DNA from: Rhynchopus euleeides
Lineage: Eukaryota > Euglenozoa > Diplonemea > Diplonemida > Diplonemidae
Assembly (NCBI GenBank): GCA_963210315.1
Contig: OY723280.1
Coordinates: 1,364,001 to 1,428,000 of the forward strand
Length of the DNA: 64,000 nucleotides
Direction: 5' to 3'
Under the pieces are notes generated by a model. The model was given only the letters and a program-made list of their open reading frames with translations. It had not been told where the DNA came from and did not search any database. This document shows, piece by piece, positions 12,201 to 19,794 of the stretch. The stretch's first letter is position 1; every line of letters begins with the position of its first letter. The position numbers were made by a program, and so were the translations under genes.

Positions 12201-15200
12201 GGAAGCCTTCCCCGATGGTGCCGCTCGCCCGGAAGTGCCGCTGCATCGTCCTGTACGCTGCTCGCAGGGTGCGCAGGACACGGGCGTCGAAACCGAGCTC
12301 CGCAGCCAGGCGGAAGGTGAGGTCGATTGGCACCGTGTCGAAGCACTTCTTGAAGTCGAGGGCGACTCCGTGCAGCGGTCGCCCTGTGAGGTGGGCTTCT
12401 TCAATACGTGCCGCCAGGTGCCAGATGAGGTCCTCCGCACCGTGGCCAGGCCGGCAGCCGTGCAGGTCTTCGGGCGCGATGATCTCCAACCACTTCAGTG
12501 CCGGTTTCACCCGGATAGCTGCCCACACTCTGTACAGCACGGGGGTGATACTGATGGGGCGCTGCGACAGTGGCTCTCCTGAGCTGCCAGGCTTGGGGAT
12601 GAGGCAGATCATGGCGTGCATCAGCTGCTCCGGCCACTCGCCCGACCGTTCAACTTCGTTGAACACCTCCGCGAAGAGCCTGAGGAGTTCGTGCGGGAGT
12701 TGTCTCAGTTCGTGGACCCGCCAACCGTGCAGGCCCGGCGAGGTGGACGTGGACATCTTGGCCAAGGCCTTCCCAACGTCTTCTGCCGTGATGGTCTTGC
12801 ACTCCATGTCAGCCACCTCGGGGAGAAAGCGGAGGTACTTTTGGCGGAAGGTGTCCCACCGGGGCTCTGGCGTCGTTGCGTACTTACGGAAGTACCCTCC
12901 CCACGCCGTGTCGCTCCTCAGCAGCTCGTCCGCCTCCTTGGGGCAGGCCGTGAAAGAGCCGTCTTCGCGCCGCATGAAGGTGGCTGGAGCGCAGAAGCGA
13001 TCTGCGAGGTACGCGAACACCTGCCCTGCCTCGTATGTCCAAGCTTTCTGCATCCTCGCCTTCCACGTGCGGATCCTCGCGTCGCGGAGCCTGTCGAACA
13101 TGCCCCTCTGCGACCCCTCCAAGGCAATGAGGGCCTGCTCCAGGATCTCCAGGTCCGGCAACTGCGAGGTTGTGTTCGTCAGCGCTGCTTGCAGCCCCTG
13201 GGGGAGGCCCCCCTCCCTCAGGCGTTTCTTTGCGGCGTTCCAGGCGTGCTTCTCCCCATTCGTGAGGCCGTACGGTGCATCGGCTTGCAGTCGCTTGAGA
13301 CCCTCTTGGACGAGGCATCGGAGGTTCCCCAACAGTCCGTCCTTCGCCCGGGTGTTCGTGTCACCGGCCCCCCGTGCAGAGGCGGGGTGGTGCTTGGTGG
13401 CCGCCCGCGACCACTGCATGTGGTAGCCCTCCGCTCTGCCTGTGTAGGCCGCTTCCTGCCTCTCCAGGTGGCCTACATGGACACGCTTTAGGAAACGCTC
13501 GCCGCAGGTGGAGGCTCGGTGGAGGAGCTGCGCGGCCGTTGCTCCGTGGCGCAGTTCCCCCTCTGCAAGCACGTCCTGCATTATCCCTCTCGCCGCAGCG
13601 TCTCCCAGCTTGGGCTTACCCGCAGGGAAAGGGGTGGGAAGAATGCAGATCTTTTTGGGGCGGCGGAAGGCAGTGAGGTCTAGGTCTACAAAAAGCGGGC
13701 AGTGCGTGGGTATGTCGTAGTCCCCCCGCTTCGCCACCTCAACGCGACGCAGGGCCGGCGCTGCGCAGGAGTTCATCAGGCAGATGTCCAGCCGAGTGCC
13801 GTTCTCCGACGCCCAGCACGTGTTCTGCACGCTCTGTTGTGCGAGCTCCGCATGCGTCGTCGCCACGTCGACCCAGCCGCCCACCCGGCACGCCTGGGAC
13901 AGCGTGGCGCTGGTTTCCGGGTTGGTGTTGAGGTCCCCCATCAGTAGCACGGGCACCTGCCCCAACCCAGCTGCGAGGTCGAGCGTCTCTTGCAGGAGGG
14001 CTTCCCGCTGCTCACCCACTTCGGTCCCCGAGTGGCCGTACACGCTCAGGATATGAAGCGCCGTTTTCCCGTCTCCAATCGCTAGCACTACGTGCACCAT
14101 GCGGGTACTGTCGTACAACTTCTGCTCCTGCGCGGTCTTCGGCTGCACCACTTGCGCGACAAGGCCCTCCTTCGCCATGACAGCCACACCTCCGGGCCTT
14201 GTTTGTTCGCGGCCGTTCGCGCCTGCGACCCTGGGCATGCCCTTGCCCCAGTGCATAGCCCAGCCGTGGGCTGCGAAGTAGCCGTTGTGCGTGCCCTTGC
14301 TCGGGTCCGGGACTCGGGTTTCCTGCAGGGCCACAACATCCGCCTTCAGGCCCGCCACGTCGCCTAGGTGCGTCTGCAGTGACGTTACGTTCGCTGTCGC
14401 CAGCCTGATCACTCCCGGTGTTGTTAGTTGATATGCAGGATGCCGCAATCGCCGCGGGGGCGGTGACGCTGTGGACCCCTGGACGGGCGTAGGCACTCGC
14501 GTCCCGTCCGCTGTGGCCGGGGTGGGCATAGGAAGGGCTGCAGGGATGTCCCACTGGTTCGTCGGCGTCACAGCTAGCTCCCGGGCCAGGCTAAGGGGGA
14601 AACGGAGCACATCGTAGTGGAAGGGCCTCCACGTAAGGCCCAGCACCTTGGCTCCCTCCCCACACCGGGTCATGCATTGCTTGCTGTTGGAGGCGAGCAG
14701 CCACACCTGGGCATCCAGAACTTCTGCCGCAACCCGGAGGGTAGCCGCGTCTCCGTATGTCCCCGGGCGCGTCTGCTTCTCGACGTAGTCGTCGTAGGAT
14801 GTAGGGGCCTGCGGGTCATCGTGGTCGGGCACGTACGAGGCCCTGCGCTCTGCGTTTTGCCGCATGGACGACGCCACCGCTGCACGCAACCCGCCTGCTG
14901 TCCACTCCGCGCACTGCTCTGCAAGGCCGGCGTACTGGCAGTTGCCGTCCTTCGGCACTGGTACCCGGAGCGCCATCAGTCTCCTTGCAGCATGCGTCAA
15001 CCACTGCTCGTCTTGCTCTATGGTGGAGGGGGAGTACTCCTGTCCCCCCCCACGGAGGCGCCGGGGTTCTCCTGCCCCTGTCGCCAAATCTACGGGGTCC
15101 CAGCACGGGGCCGTTGCCCGGGTATCTCCTGCCCGTACAGCGGCTCGGCTGGGTCTAGGTGGGGTTGGGGGTGATGTTGGGGTTGGGGTTCTACTTGGGG

Positions 15201-15369
15201 TGTGTGGAGGTGTTTGTATACGCCCCGAGACCTCCTGTTTCTCGGGGTGGGGTGCGGCTGGGGGCCCGACGGCGAACGTGATTTGTCCCCAGACGTGGTC
15301 GGCACCCCGGCCAGGGGGAACGTTAATCTCTTGCGCGGGTCCCCCCCGCTGGCCGGAGCGCCCGCCCCC
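9244..15369 (-). CDS. Non-LTR retrotransposon ORF2: OTU protease, EEP endonuclease, reverse transcriptase, RNase H
   Basis: The frame is open from just after the UAG at 15372-15370 to the stop at 9246-9244. Residues are numbered from the TTG at 15087; the first 94 codons are a Pro-rich linker with no ATG. An OTU-type cysteine protease comes first: KDGNC with Cys50, and PFHYD with His157. An AP-type endonuclease spans ~226-470 (LQET Glu256, GDLNTNP, RLD, THCPL). Reverse transcriptase spans ~780-1050 (ALDFKKCFD, MQGCP, FVDD). A CX2CX7HX4C knuckle lies at ~1339-1357. RNase H spans ~1553-1690 (YFDGG, AEYEAL, GDSQ, TDAD). A Cys/His-rich tail ends the protein. The frame is intact over 2,041 codons, so the copy is young. 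The first in-frame ATG is at about residue 38, so synthesis probably depends on UAG readthrough or reinitiation. Confidence 0.93.
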   Translation of the reverse strand, partial: GGGRSGQRGGPAQEINVPPGRGADHVWGQITFAVGPPAAPHPEKQEVSGRIQTPPHTPSRTPTPTSPPTPPRPSRAAVRAGDTRATAPCWDPVDLATGAGEPRRLRGGGQEYSPSTIEQDEQWLTHAARRLMALRVPVPKDGNCQYAGLAEQCAEWTAGGLRAAVASSMRQNAERRASYVPDHDDPQAPTSYDDYVEKQTRPGTYGDAATLRVAAEVLDAQVWLLASNSKQCMTRCGEGAKVLGLTWRPFHYDVLRFPLSLARELAVTPTNQWDIPAALPMPTPATADGTRVPTPVQGSTASPPPRRLRHPAYQLTTPGVIRLATANVTSLQTHLGDVAGLKADVVALQETRVPDPSKGTHNGYFAAHGWAMHWGKGMPRVAGANGREQTRPGGVAVMAKEGLVAQVVQPKTAQEQKLYDSTRMVHVVLAIGDGKTALHILSVYGHSGTEVGEQREALLQETLDLAAGLGQVPVLLMGDLNTNPETSATLSQACRVGGWVDVATTHAELAQQSVQNTCWASENGTRLDICLMNSCAAPALRRVEVAKRGDYDIPTHCPLFVDLDLTAFRRPKKICILPTPFPAGKPKLGDAAARGIMQDVLAEGELRHGATAAQLLHRASTCGERFLKRVHVGHLERQEAAYTGRAEGYHMQWSRAATKHHPASARGAGDTNTRAKDGLLGNLRCLVQEGLKRLQADAPYGLTNGEKHAWNAAKKRLREGGLPQGLQAALTNTTSQLPDLEILEQALIALEGSQRGMFDRLRDARIRTWKARMQKAWTYEAGQVFAYLADRFCAPATFMRREDGSFTACPKEADELLRSDTAWGGYFRKYATTPEPRWDTFRQKYLRFLPEVADMECKTITAEDVGKALAKMSTSTSPGLHGWRVHELRQLPHELLRLFAEVFNEVERSGEWPEQLMHAMICLIPKPGSSGEPLSQRPISITPVLYRVWAAIRVKPALKWLEIIAPEDLHGCRPGHGAEDLIWHLAARIEEAHLTGRPLHGVALDFKKCFDTVPIDLTFRLAAELGFDARVLRTLRAAYRTMQRHFRASGTIGEGFLPTNGIMQGCPISVVLINVLVGVWMRMVEHRQDTRALSFVDDVYATAPSPEILQDVVDDSAGFSHDTGMAICAEIKSHVFSTSPGPLRIMYRARDGEATPLRQRNSFDCLGAMLHARLIREGRTAPQSERIARRKEGAQQNLRRTSALPLPVQWKGQAAAMTAGARLYYDALVTRWDSKDIRRWRGLFVAALWSGPPRRAQEIVLCVLHQAHRVDPAVAPPYRQITTWAKQIKKWSHSRVLSEAAWGSRERLEGTGPFALFWAALQGIEWRWSAATTLAYTDEAGRDVTFDPVAATPSAWAIFAHDLRQSLRNATAKKLAERRDDFQGAEHGIDGRVTRCVLEGEGAAITGYQRGLLRSVVAGAVPARGRTGLGEVCRYCTSGTPETVSHLWWDCAAWEPVRQKHPIAARDRTAWPACLAQCGVAPIYRYSVPENEQPLPMSFADRITTVAQLHRYFIAVLAARQEKDGLLDRSVRHHRTTVYPWEWSTPNPESASIPALAPSEVKQTWGKRPPGMWVALCDWLRGLKWGPQGSEHTVTLMELAVDFELSTGLTLPDTVTRRIRPPAHVDPNRKGAREARSRIPADTAPGLTLYFDGGARDNGTPFAVAGAGAVLYQDGCKVSEKVLPLLNVRSNNIAEYEALRAGLRLLERGDAPEGPVTVRGDSQVVLRQLQGDSLCRDAALRPLFLSTSRLAADLQPRFTLTYEHVKRESNTDADALSNAAMDEAERLGASRQQLQQDLTVFQSSILGKAASLKGLCSMVTKVGTGPWHCGHAANSTVLTAIGGSVAAGLSRRAQLNPATESVMRSLQAHLAVPAPSRTDTVFHDRGMAWAATFAPQPHYPEGWQQSAQQWAARGRQANSRVGRPWERRGAAPRTAPPGARRNAKVLACKLHWKPRCSACQKRRLPEEVCCRNHHKEGDGLPVTMGFCKRHSMDRCGDCYSDGKTLPHCCQAHHAGYAARPPPRSGTELAPHSNPSGASAVT

Positions 15370-15372
15370 CTA
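15307..15372 (-). promoter_or_regulatory. Candidate UAG readthrough site with downstream hairpin
   Basis: The ORF1 stop UAG is followed by GGGGGC, and 13 nt after the stop an 8-bp stem begins: CCGGCCAG at 15356-15349 pairs with CTGGCCGG at 15314-15307. It can be extended by G:C pairs from the adjoining G7 and C runs. UAG followed by a G-rich spacer and a stable structure resembles known retroviral gag-pol readthrough signals. ORF2 continues in the same frame with no stop. Confidence 0.5.
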
Positions 15373-16338
15373 TTCCTCATCCGGCTTCTGCGGGTAGGGG
15401 GTAAGGCGGTTGGAACGAGGCTTCAGGTACGCCGTGATGGAGGCCTGCCTGGTCCTCCCGTTCCTGCTGGCTCCCGGCACCCTACAGGGTGGGGCCTCAT
15501 CCCCGCCAACTGCCGTGGGCGTCAGGGCTTCGAGGAGGGGTGGGGCCGGCGGGGCAGGCTGGGCAGGCGGCGCCGGTGCTGCCGGCGGCACTGCTGCTGG
15601 CTGCGCTGGGGTCGGGGCGGCGCTCGACGTTGTTGGTGCCCCGGGTGCCATAGGTGTCACGGGTTTACTGCTCGAATCACTGGGCGGGGCAGGGGCGGAG
15701 GAGTCAGAGGCGGCGGAGGTGGCAGAGGTGGTGGTGGTGGTGGTGCTGGGGGAGGAGCGGGCGGGTTTTGTGGGTGCTGGCAGGGCATCCGCAGCCGGCC
15801 CGGCCGTGGGCCCCGCCGGCGGTTTGCCCTTCGCCCCCTTGGACGCACCCAGCCCCTTTGTGGCAGCGCTCAGCTCCCGCCTCACGGAGATGAGCATCTC
15901 CTGGTGTTGCAGCTTGCGCTGCTCCTCCGCGTCGCGCACCCCCTCTAGCAGGCCCTGCCAGCTCTGCCCGAGCTCGCTGGCCTGCTGCGTCAGCTGGCGC
16001 TGCACCCTCTCGCCCTCCTCCTTCCCTGCCTGTTGGAGGTCAGCTCGAAGGGTAGTGTCGAGCTGGGTTGCCTTCTCGGCAAGGGCCTTGAGCTGCTGGG
16101 CCCCGTGCCGCGCCATCTGCGCCTCGCAGGTCCCCCGCAGCTCCCCACACACCTCATCCAGGCGGCTCTGGAGGCGGGCCACCTGCTCCCCGGTCGCCCG
16201 CTCCGACTGCTGCTGGGCGGCCGTGGCGTCCTTGCGGTCAGCCTCGCAGGAGGCCCGCAGGTCGCGCACCGTGACCCCCAGGCGCTCCGTCTGCCGCCGC
16301 AGCTCGCCCACCGCGGCTTCCCCCTGCTGCGCCTCCAA
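15370..16338 (-). CDS. Retrotransposon ORF1: coiled-coil protein with C-terminal PCNA-binding-like motif
   Basis: 322 aa from ATG 16338 to UAG 15370. Residues ~1-155 are heptad-rich and polar, a strong coiled coil, as in many LINE ORF1 proteins that trimerise and coat RNA. Residues ~160-280 are Ala/Pro/Ser/Thr-rich and disordered. Near the C-terminus, RQASITAYLK fits the PIP-box pattern QxxIxxYL used to bind PCNA; PCNA binding is known to matter for human L1 retrotransposition, there through ORF2. No RRM or zinc knuckle is visible. It lies directly upstream of ORF2 in the same frame. Assignment as ORF1 rests on position, strand and coiled-coil character. The 5' end of the element lies within 139 bp of the hAT stop. 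Confidence 0.8.
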   Translation of the reverse strand: MEAQQGEAAVGELRRQTERLGVTVRDLRASCEADRKDATAAQQQSERATGEQVARLQSRLDEVCGELRGTCEAQMARHGAQQLKALAEKATQLDTTLRADLQQAGKEEGERVQRQLTQQASELGQSWQGLLEGVRDAEEQRKLQHQEMLISVRRELSAATKGLGASKGAKGKPPAGPTAGPAADALPAPTKPARSSPSTTTTTTSATSAASDSSAPAPPSDSSSKPVTPMAPGAPTTSSAAPTPAQPAAVPPAAPAPPAQPAPPAPPLLEALTPTAVGGDEAPPCRVPGASRNGRTRQASITAYLKPRSNRLTPYPQKPDEE

Positions 16339-16476
16339 TGCTCTAAGGGGCGGGGCAAGAGGTCAGGGGAGGGGGAAGCAGAGAGGAAGGGAGGAGGACG
16401 GGGGCGGGGGGGCGGCGGAGTGAGCCGGCGGGGAGGGGGGGGGGGCGCACGAGCCCCGGCACCAACCGACTCAGGA

Positions 16477-19377
16477 TCACACCCACCATGGTTGTGCCAG
16501 GCTCTGCCGAACAGCAGTGGCGTGTTGCTGTGCCGCCCGCAGCTCCCCGAAGGGACAGTAGCTGAGCTTTCGTTCTTCCGATGTGAATGCGTCCACGTAC
16601 TGACGGAGCGCCGCTTCCGGAATCCCGTCCGGAGTGACACTACCCTCCATACAGATGGCCAGCGTGTTCTGCAGCTTGGCGTCGCCCATACGGTTGCTGA
16701 GCCTGTTCTTGATGATGCGGAGCTTGGAGAACATCCGCTCAGCACTACTTGTCGACAAGGGGATGGTCAGCACAATCTGCAGGAGACGCGAGGTGTGCGG
16801 GAAGGCGAGACGGTTCAGCTGATTCTTCAAGAATGCTTTGATGAGAGTGCTGAATCTGCGGCTGCGGGTATCCTCCTGTGTTTGTGCGGTCTCCTTCAGC
16901 TTCATTCGCACGTTGGCCAGCTCCAACTCCAGCAGACCCCGCTCTTCGGCCGGGAAGTACGGTGCACTCGGTTCCGTCTCCTTCTGCACCCCGTCGGCAT
17001 CCTCAAATGTCATCACCTTGGGCTCGCAGAAATGATCGCAAAGTGCTTTGAGCTTCTGTGCCGCTGCTGCTGCGTTGTCGAAGTCGGGGCACCAGGGATC
17101 ATACACAGAGAATGCTGCAAGCACCCCGAAGTCATCCAGCAGCCCCTCGATCTCCTCCTTCAGGGTACGGAGGTAGGGCTTTGCGTACTGCTCGTGATAC
17201 TGTGCCACGAACTCCTCCGTGATGGGAGGGCAAGAAGGCCGGGCGTCATTGATCAGTATCCAGCAGGATGCGTAGGTCGGAGACAGGTCGGGTCGTTCTA
17301 ACAGCTTTCCGATCTTGCATGCATAGTGTGTCGCGATGCGAGGGAGATCACCGAAACACAGGCTTGCATGCTGTATGCACCGCGAGAAGGCGCCAAGACA
17401 GTGCATCACCTCCCGCATCAGGAATAACCCGACGAGGGTGCTGCTCTCCTGGTACACCGCACGCAGGGCAACTGCCTTCTCATGATCCAGCTTGTTGATA
17501 CACATGACCACCCCTTTGAGGCAGTCAGTCAGACTCTGCGCACAACGCTCATGCGAACACCAGCGGGTGTCTCCAACACTGCACAAGTCGCGCTCACGCC
17601 AGAACCCGAAGCCATCGATCCTCTCCAAAGCGGACATGCATTCCCGAAAGCACCGGAGTTTGCCTGTGCCATTCCCAGCACCCCTGTACAGCAAGGCAAA
17701 CGTGCTGGAGACAAGGTCGTAGCTTGCGCGGATGACAGGGTGGTCCTTGGCAGTGTGCATCGCAACAAGATTGAGTGCATGCGCCCGACAAGCCGCCCAG
17801 AAGGAGTACGGTGCTTTCCGTACCTTCACCTGCAACTGAACACCCTTACGACTCCCGCCCATGGTGTTGCACGAATCCGACGCAAACGCAAGCATCTTGT
17901 TCCAGAAACCGTCGCCAAGGTCGTCGAGTTGTTGAATCAAGAAATCTGTGATGTTTGTCGCAGTCTGTGATGTGTTCAGCGGAGTCATGCGCCAGAACAG
18001 TTCGTTGGTATCAAAGGTGGTTGGGTCGATGACCCGGATCAGGATGCAAAATTGCGATTGGCGTGTCACATCCTGCGTCTCGTCCGTGATGATGGATACG
18101 AACGGGGATCTTTCAATCTTGTGCTTCACTTCCGCCATGGCGTGGCTTGCCATCAGACCCACTACTTCGTCGTAGATTGTGTTCGAGGTGAGGTTGTGGT
18201 ATGTAGCATTGAAAGACTTTACTTCTGGGGAAGTGTAGCTGTCACGCACGCGGAGGGATGCGAGGGTCGTCGTGAGGGCTTCGTTGTTGCTGCAACAGTA
18301 CTGTACGTCGTGCAGCAGGCGGCAGAGCATCTCGGTGTTCTGAAGCTGCTTCACCTTAGAGTTGACCCAGGCCCTCTGGTGAGCTGTGGAGCGGATCTCT
18401 CCTGCAGTCCCATGTCGGCGCACCGAGTCTTCTCTTGCCAGCCACTGTGCCCACTTCTCGGTGTGCTTCTGTCTCGTTGCCTCGGTGTGCTCCTTCGCGC
18501 GGGAGGTGAAGCGGCTCTTCACCTCATTCCATGGCAGGCACCGCCCGACGAAGACACCGCGCTTGCTTGCGTCAAAGCAAGCGCGGCACGCCAGCCCCTC
18601 GGGTGTGGGTTTTGCCCACGCGTGGGATTCGCGCAGCATTCCCATCACCCGGCTGTCCCCCTGGATGTCCTCCGGGACATGCACCATCTCGCTGGCGCGG
18701 GGGAAGGGCTCGGCAGGCGCATCCAAGCCGACGGGCCCCGCGTACTGCGCCATCAACTTTGCCTCCACGTAGGCGTAGACCTCGTGCTTGTGGAGGGAAG
18801 GGTACAGGCAGTCGTTGGAGTTGCGCACGGGGGTGGTGGTGTAGCCCCTCGCGCGTTGGCGCTCATTGGCGATCGCGGCCTCCAGAGCTTCAGCTGATCT
18901 CTCCGCATTATCATCAGCTGCCATCTCGACCTCAACTTGCCGTGCAATCGCAAGATCTGCGACGAGGGCTGGGGCCTGCTGTGTCGGGGCAGGCGCCGGC
19001 ACGGCCTCGCTCTCCACCAACGGCATTTCGTCTGCCTTTGTCTTTGCCAGTTTGACGAGGCTACTCAGGGGCTTCCTCATATGAGGTGCCACCTCGTCGT
19101 CCGCGCGAGCAAGAGCATCGAATGCCTTGCACAGCGCGACAAGGTGCCTGTTTGAGGCGGCTTGGTGGTTGCTGAAGCCGCGGATCGAGCACTGGTTGCA
19201 GAGGAAGGCGTGCAAGTTGGCATATCGGTCTTGCCCGGGGTACTTGCCCGCCTTCCACTGGTCATACCCAGTGTGATACTGCGGCCCGCCCACCTCCTGC
19301 ACCGTCCCCCGCACCGCCCTCTGCGATGCAAAGCCAAACGCGCCCAGCTGGGCCTGATGCGCTCTCCGCTTTGACAT
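16477..19377 (-). CDS. hAT-family transposase, intact
   Basis: 966 aa, ATG 19377 to TGA 16477, uninterrupted. It carries a Cys/His cluster at 60-78 (CNQC...H...H), a second CxxC at 264-267, the first catalytic Asp in SIITDETQD (D432), the second in FASDSCNTMGG (D501), and the CRAH motif (530-533). The C-terminal hAT dimerisation region reads LSTSSAERMFSKLRIIKNRL. These are hallmarks of the hAT DDE/RNase H-like fold, closest in style to ZNF862/DUF4371-type proteins. The frame is intact, so it could supply transposase to the non-autonomous hAT elements at 58658 and 60465, although their termini differ from each other. Its own left terminus was not found; the retrotransposon lies immediately beyond the stop and may have cut it off. 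Confidence 0.9.
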   Translation of the reverse strand: MSKRRAHQAQLGAFGFASQRAVRGTVQEVGGPQYHTGYDQWKAGKYPGQDRYANLHAFLCNQCSIRGFSNHQAASNRHLVALCKAFDALARADDEVAPHMRKPLSSLVKLAKTKADEMPLVESEAVPAPAPTQQAPALVADLAIARQVEVEMAADDNAERSAEALEAAIANERQRARGYTTTPVRNSNDCLYPSLHKHEVYAYVEAKLMAQYAGPVGLDAPAEPFPRASEMVHVPEDIQGDSRVMGMLRESHAWAKPTPEGLACRACFDASKRGVFVGRCLPWNEVKSRFTSRAKEHTEATRQKHTEKWAQWLAREDSVRRHGTAGEIRSTAHQRAWVNSKVKQLQNTEMLCRLLHDVQYCCSNNEALTTTLASLRVRDSYTSPEVKSFNATYHNLTSNTIYDEVVGLMASHAMAEVKHKIERSPFVSIITDETQDVTRQSQFCILIRVIDPTTFDTNELFWRMTPLNTSQTATNITDFLIQQLDDLGDGFWNKMLAFASDSCNTMGGSRKGVQLQVKVRKAPYSFWAACRAHALNLVAMHTAKDHPVIRASYDLVSSTFALLYRGAGNGTGKLRCFRECMSALERIDGFGFWRERDLCSVGDTRWCSHERCAQSLTDCLKGVVMCINKLDHEKAVALRAVYQESSTLVGLFLMREVMHCLGAFSRCIQHASLCFGDLPRIATHYACKIGKLLERPDLSPTYASCWILINDARPSCPPITEEFVAQYHEQYAKPYLRTLKEEIEGLLDDFGVLAAFSVYDPWCPDFDNAAAAAQKLKALCDHFCEPKVMTFEDADGVQKETEPSAPYFPAEERGLLELELANVRMKLKETAQTQEDTRSRRFSTLIKAFLKNQLNRLAFPHTSRLLQIVLTIPLSTSSAERMFSKLRIIKNRLSNRMGDAKLQNTLAICMEGSVTPDGIPEAALRQYVDAFTSEERKLSYCPFGELRAAQQHATAVRQSLAQPWWV

Positions 19378-19744
19378 ATCTTCTTACAGTATGCCTGCAG
19401 GCGCGTGGGGGTGTGGGTGTGTCGTGGGTGCCACCAGTCAGACACCTGACATGTGAAGGCTCGGTGTGATCCCTACGGAGGACGGTTCTGTACCAGTTCT
19501 GCGGGACCATCACACAATGGAGGATCTCGAAACTTCAAAACAGAAGAGACCTGCATGACGAGGGCATCACCACCCACCGGGCCCCACCGGGCCACCCGCT
19601 AGGTCCATTTTTTCTTCTCCGCTTCTCTGCCTTCTTTGGACTATTTGAGCTCCGTGCGGATCACGATGGGGTCACTTTCTATTTTTTTCTGGCGTTTTTT
19701 CTGACTGTTTTACTGTCCCAAAGTTACAAAAAAAACGCCAAAAA

Positions 19745-19794
19745 TGAGACCGGCCTTTTTTTTTTTTCAGAAAACCGGGAACCGGGAAACCCTG
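19745..19794. repeat. Candidate hAT terminus
   Basis: On the minus strand this reads CAGGGTTTCCCGGTTCCCGG from 19794 inward, a typical hAT end, placed upstream of the transposase start in the expected orientation. No matching end or 8-bp duplication was found on the other side, so it is tentative. Confidence 0.4.

Noticed and set aside
9794..13426. Long plus-strand frames (9794-10756, 11975-13426) opposite the retrotransposon
   Set aside because: They are antisense shadows of a GC-rich 6-kb coding frame with clear domains on the minus strand.
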